From: Arthrobacter sp. QXT-31
Lineage (GTDB): Bacteria > Actinomycetota > Actinomycetes > Actinomycetales > Micrococcaceae
Direction of reading: 5' to 3'
Length of the DNA: 64,000 nt
NCBI RefSeq assembly: GCF_001969265.1
Contig: NZ_CP019304.1
Location: 4,154,001 to 4,218,000 of the forward strand
The first letter of the stretch is position 1. Every line of letters starts with the position of its first letter. The notes under the pieces were generated by a model. The model saw nothing but the letters and a program-made list of their open reading frames with translations. It was not told where the DNA came from and made no database searches. The position numbers and the translations under genes were made by a program. Positions 1 through 9,004 of this stretch are shown here, one piece after another.

Positions 1-612
1 GTCTCGGCGTCCGTGCTGGCCCTTTACCTGGGCGCGGCCTTCTTCGCCGCCCAGCAGCTGCGCCACCGCGAAGTGGTCAGCCAGGAGCCGCAGCACGACG
101 AAAAGCTCATTGCCGTCGACTCGCCGCTGACCTTCGCGAACCGCCAGCTCAGCACCCACCGGTTCAACGCCATCTCGCTGGCTGTCGCCGTCGGCGTGTT
201 CGCCTCGGCCGTCGGCGGGCTGATCGCCCTGCTGATCGACATTCCGCGCGCCGCTGGCGCCAGTGCCCTCAGCGGCCTGGCCGCCGCCAGCGTTGCCCTG
301 CCCAGCATCATCCTTGGATTGTCCGGCGTGGCAGTGGGGCTCCTGCTCACACTGGTGACCGGGCGCTTTGAGCTGAAGGCCAAGCGGCGGTACCTCGGAA
401 CGCTGCAGGCGATGGGCTGGAACCCCGACATGCTGGGCCAGGTCCGCTTCTTCGAAAACGCCCTGGTGGGAGCGGTCGCCGTGCCGCTGGGTATTCTCGG
501 TGCCCTGGGCATCGGCCTTGTTCTTGCCCCCTACGCCGCGTTGTGGGCCGCCGTGGCCGGGCTCGTGGCTGTTCTCTGCTGGATTCCGATTGCAACGAAA
601 GTGGTCAAATGA
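1..612 (+). CDS. FtsX-like ABC transporter permease, C-terminal part (5' end outside window)
   Basis: The reading frame is open from base 1, so the start lies upstream; 203 codons remain. Three or four hydrophobic segments are visible, with the cytoplasmic-loop pattern KRRYLGTLQAMGW followed by a membrane helix, as in the C-terminal repeat of FtsX/MacB-type permeases (RRELGxLRALG in the family). The stop codon overlaps the ATG of the following ATPase gene (ATGA), so the two form one exporter complex in the cytoplasmic membrane. The substrate cannot be deduced from this fragment; lipoprotein or antimicrobial-peptide export are the usual roles of the family. Confidence 0.85.
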   Translation, partial: VSASVLALYLGAAFFAAQQLRHREVVSQEPQHDEKLIAVDSPLTFANRQLSTHRFNAISLAVAVGVFASAVGGLIALLIDIPRAAGASALSGLAAASVALPSIILGLSGVAVGLLLTLVTGRFELKAKRRYLGTLQAMGWNPDMLGQVRFFENALVGAVAVPLGILGALGIGLVLAPYAALWAAVAGLVAVLCWIPIATKVVK

Positions 613-1364
613 GTAACGACCTGAACCTTCGCCGCGTGCGCGGGAACAATGAGGCTGAAACCCCGGTCCAGACGCGGGCCAACACCATTGTCAAGGAAGC
701 GGACCACGCCACCCCGCTGGAGCTGAGCAACATCACCATCCGCTACGGCGGGGGCAAGACCGGGTCTGAAGCCGTCAGCGTCGTCGAAGGTTTTGACCTG
801 ACCCTCAACGCGGGGGAGATGCACTGCGTGGCCGGCCGAAGCGGCTCGGGCAAGACCAGTATCCTGACCGTCGGCGCAGGCCTGACCCTGCCAACGTCGG
901 GCCGGGTGCTGTGGGAGGGCGATTCCCTCGAAACCATGTCCGACGACGAGATCGCCGACCGCCGCCGGGCCCTGATCGGCTACGTCGACCAGGGCGGCGC
1001 CCTGATTGACGGCATGAGCGCGCTCGAAAACGTGCTCCTCCCGGCGGTTCCGGACGGCGAGGTGGAGCAGCGGCGCGAGATGGCCAAGGACCTGCTGGAC
1101 CTCGTGGGCCTGGGACGCCGCATGCGGCACCGCCCCGAGCAGCTCTCCGGCGGTGAGCGCCAGCGCGTCGCCATCGCCCGCGCCCTGATCCTGGGGACCC
1201 GCGTCCTGGTGGTGGATGAGCCGACGGCGAGCCTGGACCGGGCCTCCGCCAACCGCATTATCAGCATCCTGAAGGACACCACGTCCGACGGCATCGCAGT
1301 CCTCGTGGCGTCACATGACCACGAACTGGTCCGGCTGAGCGATACGCTGACCGAACTGATCTAG
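609..1364 (+). CDS. ABC transporter ATP-binding protein (MacB/LolD type)
   Basis: This 251-residue protein is the energy-coupling subunit for the permease upstream. Walker [10 protein letters not shown] lies at residues 76-84, followed by the signature [15 protein letters not shown], Walker [13 protein letters not shown] and an H-loop histidine (ASHDHE). About 35 residues precede the ABC fold, a little longer than usual. The ATG at 609 overlaps the permease stop by 4 bp and is preferred over the in-frame ATG at 543, which lies inside the permease gene. Membership of the MacB/LolD group is inferred from the FtsX-like partner. Confidence 0.92.
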   Translation: MSNDLNLRRVRGNNEAETPVQTRANTIVKEADHATPLELSNITIRYGGGKTGSEAVSVVEGFDLTLNAGEMHCVAGRSGSGKTSILTVGAGLTLPTSGRVLWEGDSLETMSDDEIADRRRALIGYVDQGGALIDGMSALENVLLPAVPDGEVEQRREMAKDLLDLVGLGRRMRHRPEQLSGGERQRVAIARALILGTRVLVVDEPTASLDRASANRIISILKDTTSDGIAVLVASHDHELVRLSDTLTELI

Positions 1365-1399
1365 ATCCATTCCTCCGCACTAAAGGTAATGTTCTGCCC

Positions 1400-2959
1400 G
1401 TGACTTCCTCAGACAAGAGCCCCTTCTACATCACTACGGCCATCACCTACCCGAACGGCGTGCCGCACATCGGCCACGCCTACGAGTACATCGCCACGGA
1501 TGCAATGGCCCGGTTCAAGCGGCTCGACGGCTACGACGTGAAGTTCCTGACCGGCACCGACGAACACGGTCTGAAGATTGCGCAGACGGCCGAGAAGGAA
1601 GGCATCTCGCCCAAGGAACTGGTGGACCGGAACGCCGAAATATACAAGGCCGCCCACGCCGCCCTCGGCATCACCTACGACCGGTTCATCCGCACCACGG
1701 ACGCTGACCACTACACCGCCTCCCAGGCCATCTGGAAGAAGATGGAAGCCAACGGGGACATCTACCTGTCCAAGTACGAGGGCTGGTACTCCGTGCGGGA
1801 CGAGGCCTACTACGGTGAAGACGACACCGTGGTCAAGGAGGACGGGGCACGGTATACCAAGGAGACCGACACCCCGGTCACCTGGACCGCCGAGGAAAGC
1901 TATTTCTTCCGGCTGTCCGCCTACCAGGACAAGCTGCTGGCCCTGTACGAGGCACAGCCGGAGTTCGGCGCGCCGCAGTCCCGGTTCAACGAGGTCATCA
2001 GCTTTGTCCGGCGCGGCCTCGAGGACCTTTCCATCAGCCGCACCACGTTCGACTGGGGCGTGCCCGTTCCCGGCGACGAAAAGCACGTCATGTATGTGTG
2101 GGTCGACGCACTGACCAACTACCTCACGGGCGCGGGTTACCCGGACGTCGAATCGGAGCAGTTCAAGAGGTACTGGCCGGCCGACGTCCACGTCATCGGC
2201 AAGGACATCTCGCGCTTCCATGCCATCTACTGGCCGGCCTTCCTCATGAGCGCCGGGCTCGAACTGCCCAAGCGCATCATGATCCACGGCTTCCTGCACA
2301 ACAACGGGGTCAAAATGTCCAAGTCCCTGGGCAACGTCGTTGCCCCGGAAGACTTCGTGGCGCAGTACGGCCTGGACCAGGTCCGCTTCTTCTTCCTGCG
2401 CGAGGTCCCGTTCGGCGCCGACGGCAGCTACAACCATGAAGCGATCGTCGGCCGGATGAACTCCGACCTGGCGAACAACTTCGGAAACCTGGCGCAGCGC
2501 TCACTGTCCATGGTGGCCAAGAACTGCGAAGGCCGCGTACCTGTTCCCGGCGCGTTTACCGACGCTGACACAGCTATCCTGGGCCAGGCCAATGCCCTCC
2601 TGGAGCAGGCACGCGCCGCGTTCGAAAAGCAGGAGTTCAGCCGCGCCCTCGAGGCGATCTGGACGGTGCTGGGCGACACCAACGCGTACTTCGCCGAGCA
2701 GGCACCGTGGGTGCTGCGGAAGACCGACGTCGAACGCATGCAGACGGTGCTGTACGTGACCCTGGAAGTGCTCCGCATCGTGTCGATCCTCGCCCAGCCC
2801 GTCATGCCCACGGCCACTGCCGCCCTTCTTGGGTACCTCGGCCAGCCGGAGGGGGAAGCCCGGGAGTTCTCGGCCATTGGGACGCCGATCACCGCGGGCA
2901 CCGACCTGCCCGCCCCCGCGCCGGTGTTCCCGAAGTACGAGGAGCCCGCGGAAGCCTGA
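1400..2959 (+). CDS. metG: methionyl-tRNA synthetase
   Basis: A class I aminoacyl-tRNA synthetase that charges tRNA-Met with methionine in the cytoplasm. The 519 residues contain the HIGH signature at 23-26 (PHIGHAYEY) and the KMSKS loop at 305-309, with the MetRS motifs TGTDEHG and [10 protein letters not shown]. The length matches the short bacterial form without the C-terminal EMAP-like tRNA-binding domain. It starts with GTG at 1400, 35 bp after the ABC ATPase, and a strong intrinsic terminator follows, so it ends its transcription unit. Confidence 0.97.
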   Translation: MTSSDKSPFYITTAITYPNGVPHIGHAYEYIATDAMARFKRLDGYDVKFLTGTDEHGLKIAQTAEKEGISPKELVDRNAEIYKAAHAALGITYDRFIRTTDADHYTASQAIWKKMEANGDIYLSKYEGWYSVRDEAYYGEDDTVVKEDGARYTKETDTPVTWTAEESYFFRLSAYQDKLLALYEAQPEFGAPQSRFNEVISFVRRGLEDLSISRTTFDWGVPVPGDEKHVMYVWVDALTNYLTGAGYPDVESEQFKRYWPADVHVIGKDISRFHAIYWPAFLMSAGLELPKRIMIHGFLHNNGVKMSKSLGNVVAPEDFVAQYGLDQVRFFFLREVPFGADGSYNHEAIVGRMNSDLANNFGNLAQRSLSMVAKNCEGRVPVPGAFTDADTAILGQANALLEQARAAFEKQEFSRALEAIWTVLGDTNAYFAEQAPWVLRKTDVERMQTVLYVTLEVLRIVSILAQPVMPTATAALLGYLGQPEGEAREFSAIGTPITAGTDLPAPAPVFPKYEEPAEA

Positions 2960-2996
2960 CCGTGATTTTCCCGGCGGCGTGCCGCTGCCGGCTGAT

Positions 2997-3037
2997 CCCC
3001 CGTGCCATGGTTCCACCCATGGCACGGGGGATTTTTT
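2997..3037 (+). terminator. intrinsic terminator after metG
   Basis: A perfect 14-bp stem (CCCCCGTGCCATGG with its complement at 3017-3030), a 6-nt loop and a run of seven T make a canonical Rho-independent terminator 38 bp after the metG stop. The following 3040-3315 holds no gene; I see only weak promoter-like elements in it. Confidence 0.93.
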
Positions 3038-3315
3038 TGATGCCATCCCCACGCCGCCTATCCAAGTAGTTCTAGGTACAACCGGGCTACGGGGCCGATA
3101 CCACCAAGTAGAAGGCCTCAGAATAAGGCGTAGTGACTACTCGGGACTGCCGCAGGACCGAACCCTACCCTGAGATTGCAAGCAGACTGCCGGCATTTTC
3201 GGAAGTATTCATCGCTCTCTCTTCCACCGTTTGGTGTCTTCAGCCAGTGGTTCGTTGAGACGGAATGCCGCGAACGATCCCGTCAGTTTGGTCCAGCGGT
3301 ATGGAGGTACACGAA

Positions 3316-4038
3316 ATGAGACGAACTATCGCGGCGGTGGGGCTTGTGGGTCTGGGACTCGTGGGCACCACAATTCCGGCTATTGCTACGCCGGACAACG
3401 GGCAGGTCACGGTCTGCCACCACACGGGCTCTGAATCGAACCCGGCCTTTGAGATCGATGTCAATGAGCGGGCTGCCGAGAACGGGAACGGCGGCAACGG
3501 CGGAAACGGGAACGGAAACGGGAACGGAAACGGGAACGGCGGCTACGGGAACGGTAACGCCGGGAACGGCGGCAACGGGAACGGCGGCAACGGGAACGGC
3601 GGAAATGGCAACGGCAACGGCGTCGGCCATCAGGGGGAATGCTACCCAGACAACGAAACGCCGCCGAATGAGGAGCCGCCCGCCGAAGAGCCGCCGGCCG
3701 AAGAGCCGCCGGCCGAACAGCCCCCGGCAGAGGAGCAGCCTCCTGCTGTCGCTCCTCCGGCGGTAGCACCCCCGGCGGCCGTGGTACCCGCAGCACCAGT
3801 GGTGAAGCCCGTTGCAAAGCCAGCCGTGGCGGCCCCTGCAGCGGCGGCGCCGGTTGCAGCGGCGCCCGTTGCAGCTCCGGCGGCGATCAACGAGGGATAT
3901 AACGTGCAAACGGCCGCAGGCGGGGGAACAGAAAGCGGGATTCCAGCTTGGCTGGCCACTTTGACGGCCCTCTTTGCGGGCCTGTCCGGCGTTATCCTCG
4001 CGCGGGGCGGTGCCCGGGCCAGGAACCTTGGCAGCTGA
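3316..4038 (+). CDS. secreted Asn/Gly-repeat surface protein with sortase-like C-terminal anchor
   Basis: A 240-residue exported protein of unknown function. The ATG at 3316 has GGAGG eight bases upstream and is preferred over earlier in-frame ATGs. A signal peptide ends near ATPDNG. The N-terminal block VTVCHHTGSESNP resembles the secreted CH-TGS motif; its usual second half (here GHQGEC) is displaced by about 50 residues of Asn/Gly repeat. Then come PPAEE repeats and an Ala/Pro/Val stretch. The tail carries NVQTA at residues 196-200, a hydrophobic segment and RGGARAR, the layout of a cell-wall sorting signal without LPXTG. A sortase gene follows 73 bp downstream, suggesting it is that enzyme's substrate. 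Confidence 0.8.
   Translation: MRRTIAAVGLVGLGLVGTTIPAIATPDNGQVTVCHHTGSESNPAFEIDVNERAAENGNGGNGGNGNGNGNGNGNGGYGNGNAGNGGNGNGGNGNGGNGNGNGVGHQGECYPDNETPPNEEPPAEEPPAEEPPAEQPPAEEQPPAVAPPAVAPPAAVVPAAPVVKPVAKPAVAAPAAAAPVAAAPVAAPAAINEGYNVQTAAGGGTESGIPAWLATLTALFAGLSGVILARGGARARNLGS
3481..3624 (+). repeat. in-gene hexamer repeat encoding Asn-Gly
   Basis: About 24 degenerate copies of GGNAAC code for alternating Asn and Gly with occasional GG, inside the surface-protein gene. Copy number in such arrays is prone to slippage. Confidence 0.9.
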
Positions 4039-4111
4039 CTGGTAGCGGTTTGAGGGTGCCACGTTGCTGGGCGTGGCGCCTTCCTATCCGATTCCCGGCA
4101 GAGGAGGGGCC

Positions 4112-4879
4112 ATGGGCAGGCATCGCCGGAGCAGCGAGACCGAACGCGGGGGCAGCCGACGGCTGCTGCTCAGCTATGTGGACCTCCTTGTGCTGTCGTT
4201 CTGCTGTCTTGGGATCCTGACCGCCTGGCTCATCTATGGCGCCGGGGGTATCAGCCCATCATCCGCTTCCGCCGTGGACGCACCGGTGGTCCGCTACACA
4301 CCTGTCGGGGCCCCAACGGAGATTCCGAAGGCAGGCGCGCCGGCAGGGACCACCAAGGCGCCCGTTCCCGCAAAATCCGCCGTTGCTGCAAAACCCGCGG
4401 CACCGAAGCCATCACCGGCTCCAAAGGCCATAACAGCTGCGCCTCCGCAGCGGATCATTTATCCTGCTGCCGGCATGGATGTGGTGGTGCACCCGCTGAA
4501 ACCCGGCAGTGGAGATATGGACAGCCGGTCCATAGTGCCCCCGGAGACCATGGACGGCTACTGGCTCACACCGTACGGCCAGCCCGGCGTCGGCTCCGTC
4601 AACACGACCTACGTCATCGGGCACAGCTGGGAGGGCCAGGACGCCCCCTTTAACCACCTCAGCGCAGCGGCAGTCCCGGGGGATGTATTCACCGTTGTAA
4701 CCGCCAAAGCCAAACTTTCCTACAGAGTGGACTCAGTCACGACCTATACGAAGTCCACCTTGAAGGACAGTCCGATTTGGTCAGTTGTTCCGAACCGCCT
4801 CGTGCTGATCAGCTGCTACACGCAGGACCTCTGGGGCAAGAACGTGGCGGTGGTCGCGTCACCGCTGCGGGCCAAATGA
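4112..4879 (+). CDS. class F-like sortase
   Basis: A membrane-anchored cysteine transpeptidase of 255 residues that joins surface proteins to the cell wall. A basic N-terminus and one membrane helix (about residues 20-43) are followed by an Ala/Pro/Lys linker and the sortase fold. Catalytic His171 lies in YVIGHSW and Cys235 in LISCYT. The Arg expected shortly after the Cys is not evident; the segment reads QDLWGKN. GAGGAGGGG just before 4112 fixes the start, making the upstream in-frame TTG at 4064 unlikely. The gene directly upstream encodes a likely substrate. The class call rests on the short length and lone sortase domain. Confidence 0.85.
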   Translation: MGRHRRSSETERGGSRRLLLSYVDLLVLSFCCLGILTAWLIYGAGGISPSSASAVDAPVVRYTPVGAPTEIPKAGAPAGTTKAPVPAKSAVAAKPAAPKPSPAPKAITAAPPQRIIYPAAGMDVVVHPLKPGSGDMDSRSIVPPETMDGYWLTPYGQPGVGSVNTTYVIGHSWEGQDAPFNHLSAAAVPGDVFTVVTAKAKLSYRVDSVTTYTKSTLKDSPIWSVVPNRLVLISCYTQDLWGKNVAVVASPLRAK

Positions 4880-4898
4880 AGCGCCCAACATTCCTGTT

Positions 4899-4914
4899 GT
4901 CTGAATAATGAGAC
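4899..4914. promoter_or_regulatory. candidate LtbR/NdgR-type operator upstream of leuB
   Basis: The dyad GTCTGAATAATGAGAC sits 3 bp before a TTGACC -35 box. Apart from a one-base gap it matches the dyad upstream of leuC (18706-18722): GTCT[GC]AATA..TGAGA[CT]GC. Confidence 0.55.
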
Positions 4915-4917
4915 GCT

Positions 4918-4948
4918 TTGACCAGAATGTGGATGGTTTGGCTACGCT
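4918..4948 (+). promoter_or_regulatory. leuB promoter, possibly leaderless
   Basis: TTGACC (4918-4923) and TACGCT (4943-4948) are separated by 19 bp. The -10 box ends 6 nt before the leuB ATG and no convincing ribosome binding site is present, so transcription may start at the ATG. Confidence 0.5.
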
Positions 4949-4954
4949 GAAAGT

Positions 4955-6007
4955 ATGAGCGCATCTACCATCAATCTTGCTGTCATTCCGGGCGACGGCA
5001 TTGGCCCGGAGGTCACCGCCGAAGCCCTGAAGGTTCTCGAAAAGGTCGTGGCCGCCGAGGGGGTCACCCTGGAGCAGACCCACTACGAGCTCGGTGCCCG
5101 GCACTGGCTCGAGACCGGCGAGACCCTTCCGGATGCTGTCCTGGAGGACCTGAAGACGCGCGACGCCATCCTTTTCGGTGCCATCGGCGCGGCGCCCGGG
5201 GATACCCGCATTCCGTCCGGGCTCATTGAACGCGAGCTGCTTCTCAAGCTGCGCTTCAGCCTGGACCACTACGTCAATCTGCGTCCGTCCCGGCTTTACG
5301 GCACGGTGGGCAGCCCGCTGGCCGAGCCCGGCAACATCGATTTCATCGTCGTCCGTGAAGGCACCGAAGGACCCTACGTGGGCAACGGCGGTACCCTCCG
5401 CGGCGGCACGCCGCACGAAGTGGCCACCGAGGTTTCCCTTAACACCGCCCACGGCGTGGAGCGTGTTGTCCGCGATGCATTCCGCCGGGCCAACGAGCGC
5501 CCGCGCAAGAAGCTGACCCTGGTCCACAAGCACAACGTGCTGGTGTTTGCCGGCCACCTGTGGAAGCGCACTGTCGAGGCTGTGGCCAAGGAATTCCCCG
5601 AGGTCACCCACGACTACCTGCACATCGATGCCGCGACGATCTTCATGGTTACTGATCCGGCCCGCTTTGATGTCATTGTCACCGACAACCTGTTCGGCGA
5701 CATCATCACGGACCTTGCTGCCGCCGTCACCGGAGGCATCGGCCTGGCAGCCTCGGGCAACATCAACATGGACCGCACCGCCCCGTCCATGTTCGAGCCC
5801 GTCCACGGCTCCGCACCGGATATTGCCGGCCAGCAGAAGGCCGACCCCACCGCCGCGATCCTGTCCGCAGCCCTCCTGCTGGACCACCTGGGCTACTCCG
5901 ACGCTGCCCGGCGGATCGAGTCCGCGGTGGTGGCCGACGTCGAAAGCCGCAACGGTGAAGTGCGCAGCACAAGCGCCATTGGTGATGCCATTGCGGCGGC
6001 CGTTTAG
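4955..6007 (+). CDS. leuB: 3-isopropylmalate dehydrogenase
   Basis: Catalyses NAD-dependent oxidative decarboxylation of 3-isopropylmalate in leucine biosynthesis. The 350 residues begin with the GDGIGPEV nucleotide-site motif, contain the LeuB segment [17 protein letters not shown] and the conserved [14 protein letters not shown] and [12 protein letters not shown]. The length is normal. The next pathway enzymes, leuCD, lie about 13 kb downstream and share an upstream dyad with leuB, suggesting common control by the IclR regulator at 17972-18691. The aminotransferase ilvE follows after 100 bp. Confidence 0.97.
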   Translation: MSASTINLAVIPGDGIGPEVTAEALKVLEKVVAAEGVTLEQTHYELGARHWLETGETLPDAVLEDLKTRDAILFGAIGAAPGDTRIPSGLIERELLLKLRFSLDHYVNLRPSRLYGTVGSPLAEPGNIDFIVVREGTEGPYVGNGGTLRGGTPHEVATEVSLNTAHGVERVVRDAFRRANERPRKKLTLVHKHNVLVFAGHLWKRTVEAVAKEFPEVTHDYLHIDAATIFMVTDPARFDVIVTDNLFGDIITDLAAAVTGGIGLAASGNINMDRTAPSMFEPVHGSAPDIAGQQKADPTAAILSAALLLDHLGYSDAARRIESAVVADVESRNGEVRSTSAIGDAIAAAV

Positions 6008-6107
6008 CCTCCGCCAGCAGGCGTAAGCTTGACCTGAATTACCAATCGCTGCCGTGGTCCGACGCTGAACCACCTTCAGATGCCAGGCAGCCGACCGTGG
6101 AGGAACC

Positions 6108-7220
6108 ATGACTCAGACTGCCCATGGCGTCGAATTCACCCAGCAGCTCTCGGCCACCCCGAAGTCTGCTGAAGAGCGTGCAGCCATCCTGGCGAACCCA
6201 GGCTTTGGCGACCACTTCACCGACCACACTGCGATTGTTGACTACACGGTCGACGCCAGCGGCCAGGGCGGATGGCATGATGCGCGGATCGAGGCCTACG
6301 GGCCCATCATGCTGGATCCCTCCGCAGCGGTGCTGCACTACGGCCAGGAGATCTTCGAGGGACTGAAGGCGTACCGCCACGCTGACGGTTCCATCTGGAG
6401 CTTCCGGCCCGAGGCCAACGCCGCCCGGATGAACAAGTCCGCCCGCCGCCTGGCGCTTCCGGAGATTCCTGCCGAATACTTCCTGGGAGCCATCCGCGAA
6501 CTTGTCGCGGCGGACAAGGAATGGGTTCCGTCCGGCGACGGCGAGGCCCTGTACCTGCGCCCGTTCATGATCGCCACGGAGGCGTTCCTGGGAGTTCGCG
6601 CAGCCCGTGAGGTGTCCTTCCGCGTCATTGCCTCGCCGGCCGGGAACTACTTCGGCGGGGAGCTGAAGCCGATCTCGATCTGGATCTCCCGCGAGTACGC
6701 CCGCGCGGGCCGGGGCGGCACGGGTGCCGCCAAGTGCGGCGGCAACTACGCGGCCTCCCTCATCGCGCAGCAGGAAGCGGAAGCGAACGGCTGCAAGCAG
6801 GTGCTGTTCCTGGACCAGTTCAACGACAACGCTGTTGAGGAACTGGGCGGAATGAACGTCTTCTTCGTCCTCAAGGACGGCTCGCTGGTGACGCCCGCGC
6901 TGAGCGGCACCATCCTCGAGGGTGTGACCCGCTCCTCGATCATCCAGGTTGCCAAGGACATGGGCCGTGAGGTCACGGAGCGGAAGATCACCCTGGACGA
7001 ATGGCGCGACGGCGTTGCCTCCGGCGACATCGCCGAGGTGTTTGCCTGCGGTACCGCGGCCGTCATCACGCCCATCGGAGTCCTCAAGGACGCCACTGAA
7101 TTCATCGGTTCGGAGGATGCGAAGGCAGGCGAGACCACCATGGCGATCCGCCAGCAGCTCCTCGGCATCCAGACCGGCACCGTCGCAGACACCCACGGCT
7201 GGCTGACCCGGCTCGCCTGA
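6108..7220 (+). CDS. ilvE: branched-chain amino acid aminotransferase
   Basis: A PLP enzyme of fold type IV that transaminates 2-oxoisocaproate and related oxoacids to Leu, Ile and Val. The 370 residues match the longer actinobacterial form. The PLP lysine is in [12 protein letters not shown], and [23 protein letters not shown] is split by the family's usual PLP-phosphate contacts. GGAGG lies 6 bp before the ATG. Its position directly behind leuB places the last step of leucine synthesis next to the second to last. Confidence 0.96.
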   Translation: MTQTAHGVEFTQQLSATPKSAEERAAILANPGFGDHFTDHTAIVDYTVDASGQGGWHDARIEAYGPIMLDPSAAVLHYGQEIFEGLKAYRHADGSIWSFRPEANAARMNKSARRLALPEIPAEYFLGAIRELVAADKEWVPSGDGEALYLRPFMIATEAFLGVRAAREVSFRVIASPAGNYFGGELKPISIWISREYARAGRGGTGAAKCGGNYAASLIAQQEAEANGCKQVLFLDQFNDNAVEELGGMNVFFVLKDGSLVTPALSGTILEGVTRSSIIQVAKDMGREVTERKITLDEWRDGVASGDIAEVFACGTAAVITPIGVLKDATEFIGSEDAKAGETTMAIRQQLLGIQTGTVADTHGWLTRLA

Positions 7221-7240
7221 GGCTTTTAGCGAGCGGTTAT

Positions 7241-7303
7241 AGAACGACGGCGGGTGGCCGGCTGGGCTGTTTTGGCAGCCCACCGGCCGCCCGCCGTCGT
7301 TCT
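7241..7303 (+). terminator. long hairpin after ilvE
   Basis: AGAACGACGGCGGG (7241-7254) pairs with its exact complement (7290-7303), and the interior also pairs (TGGCCGG with CCGGCC, GGGCTG with CAGCCC). There is no clean T-run, only a short T-rich stretch downstream, so termination is likely but not certain. Confidence 0.7.
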
Positions 7304-7347
7304 TGTGCCATTTTGTCCGGCTGTATCCGGTGGTACCGGATGACAGA

Positions 7348-8154
7348 ATGAAACCTGTGAATCAGGACATGTCCACTGCATTTACCCGCAGCAGCCCGCT
7401 GACCCGCTTCCGCCTCGCGCCCAATTCGGGCCCGATGAGCCTCGAGGGGACCAACTCCTACGTCGTCGGGGAACCTGGCCATGGGGCCGTGGTGATGGTT
7501 GATCCTGGTCCCCTGGACGAAACCCATCTCCAGGCGCTCGCGGCAGCCGGGCCGGTGGAGCTCATCCTGGTCACGCACCGGCACGCGGACCACACCGCCG
7601 GTTCGGCCCGCCTTGCAGAAATCACCGGCGCGCCCGTCCGTGCCGCCGCCCGCGAGCACTGCCATGGGGGAAGCACGCTGCAGGCGGGGGAGACCATCGC
7701 CGCCGGCGGAACCGAGATCCGGGTGGTTTCCACACCCGGGCACACCTCGGACTCCGTCTGCTTCCACCTTCCCCTCGACGGACCTGCCGGTTCCGTGCTG
7801 ACCGGTGACACGATCCTGGGCCGGGGAACCACCGTCCTGGATCACCCGGACGGCACGCTGGCCGACTACCTCGCCTCACTCGACCGGCTGGAGCAGCTGG
7901 GGCCCGCCACGGTCCTGCCTGCCCACGGCCCTGTCCTGCCCGCCCTCGACGCAGTGGTCCGCGCCTACCGGGACCATCGGCTGGACCGGCTGGCGCAGAT
8001 CCGTACTGCTCTCGCCGGCCTCGGCCCTGACGCCGGAGTGGGCGAGGTCACCAGCGTTGTCTACGCCGACGTCGACCCTTCCGTGCGGCGCGCCGCAGAG
8101 AATTCCGTGGCGGCGCAGCTGCAGTACCTTCGCTTCCTGAGTGGGCGAGGCTGA
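7348..8154 (+). CDS. MBL-fold metallo-hydrolase (LACTB2-like)
   Basis: A cytoplasmic metal-dependent hydrolase of about 268 residues. The zinc-binding HxHxDH motif reads THRHADHTAG, followed by a conserved His in STPGHTSDS, the bridging Asp in LTGDTILG and a C-terminal LPAHGP. The arrangement matches the LACTB2/RNase Z-like branch of the beta-lactamase superfamily; the substrate is unknown. The start is uncertain: ATG 7348, GTG 7357 and ATG 7369 are all possible and none has a strong ribosome binding site. The FAH-family gene follows after 18 bp. Confidence 0.85.
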   Translation: MKPVNQDMSTAFTRSSPLTRFRLAPNSGPMSLEGTNSYVVGEPGHGAVVMVDPGPLDETHLQALAAAGPVELILVTHRHADHTAGSARLAEITGAPVRAAAREHCHGGSTLQAGETIAAGGTEIRVVSTPGHTSDSVCFHLPLDGPAGSVLTGDTILGRGTTVLDHPDGTLADYLASLDRLEQLGPATVLPAHGPVLPALDAVVRAYRDHRLDRLAQIRTALAGLGPDAGVGEVTSVVYADVDPSVRRAAENSVAAQLQYLRFLSGRG

Positions 8155-8159
8155 GACTG

Positions 8160-8165
8160 TAGGCT
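8160..8165 (+). promoter_or_regulatory. -10 box of probable leaderless transcript (FAH-family gene)
   Basis: TAGGCT ends 7 nt before the ATG at 8173 and no ribosome binding site lies between them. Confidence 0.45.
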
Positions 8166-8172
8166 TGGGGCC

Positions 8173-8949
8173 ATGCGTATTGCCCGGTTTGTAGTCGATT
8201 CTGATCCCCTTTACGGCGTTGTTGAAGGCCAGCCCGGCAGTGAGGAAATCACTGTCATCAACGGCGACCCGTTCTTCAACGGCGTGGAACGCACTTCGGT
8301 GCGGCACAAGCTGGAGGATGTCCGCCTGCTGGCGCCCATTATTCCGCGCAGCAAGGTCATCGGCGTGGGCCGGAACTTTGTGGAGCACGCCCACGAGCTC
8401 GGCAATGAGGTGCCCCAGCAGCCGCTGCTGTTCCTGAAGCCCAACACGTCCGTGGTTGGCCCGAACGATCCTGTTGTCCTCCCCGAGTTCTCCGAGGAGG
8501 TCTCCTTCGAGGCGGAGTTATGCGTCGTCATCGGCCGCATCTGCAAGGACGTGCCGGAAGACCGAGTGGACGACGTCATCTTCGGGTACACCTGCGGCAA
8601 CGACCTCACCGCCCGCGACGTGCAGAAAACCGACCTCCAGTGGGCCCGCGCCAAGGGCTTCGACACGTCCGCGCCCCTGGGACCATGGATCGAAACCGAC
8701 CTCGATCCGGAGGACCTGTCCATCAAGGGCCGGCTCAACGGTGAACTTCGCCAGGACGGCAGCACCACCCAGATGATCCGCGGCGTCCGCGAACTGGTCT
8801 CCATCGTCTCCAGCGCGTTCACGCTGCTGCCCGGCGACGTCATCATGACCGGCACGCCGGCGGGCGTCGGCCTCGTCCAGGCCGGCGACCGGTACGAAGT
8901 GGAGATCGAGGGCATCGGCCGTTTGTCGAACCCCGTGGTCCGCCGCTAG
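8173..8949 (+). CDS. fumarylacetoacetate hydrolase family protein
   Basis: A 258-residue enzyme of the FAH superfamily, whose members hydrolyse or decarboxylate oxo-diacids or hydrate dienoates using Mg2+. The metal-site acidic residues are visible in FEAELCVVIG and NDLTARDVQ, and the C-terminal PGDVIMTGTPAGVG is the family hallmark. The N-terminal 60 residues form the small cap domain of the FahA/HpcE-like group. The neighbours (MBL hydrolase, gltX) give no pathway. Candidate roles include oxaloacetate decarboxylase or acylpyruvase, which sequence alone cannot separate. Confidence 0.9.
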   Translation: MRIARFVVDSDPLYGVVEGQPGSEEITVINGDPFFNGVERTSVRHKLEDVRLLAPIIPRSKVIGVGRNFVEHAHELGNEVPQQPLLFLKPNTSVVGPNDPVVLPEFSEEVSFEAELCVVIGRICKDVPEDRVDDVIFGYTCGNDLTARDVQKTDLQWARAKGFDTSAPLGPWIETDLDPEDLSIKGRLNGELRQDGSTTQMIRGVRELVSIVSSAFTLLPGDVIMTGTPAGVGLVQAGDRYEVEIEGIGRLSNPVVRR

Positions 8950-9004
8950 CCGTACCCACCCGGGGACGGCGCAGGGGTAGCCGGTTGGTAAAGTTGGTAT
9001 CACT

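Noticed and set aside
3040..3315. Riboswitch or alternative sigma promoter (GCCGATA near 3094) before the surface-protein gene
   Set aside because: GCCGATA resembles a sigma-28/WhiG -10, but no TAAA lies at the proper distance, and the stretch does not fit any riboswitch consensus I can recall.
3481..3624. CRISPR-like array in the surface-protein gene
   Set aside because: The repeats are continuous hexamers without spacers and are in frame as Asn/Gly codons.
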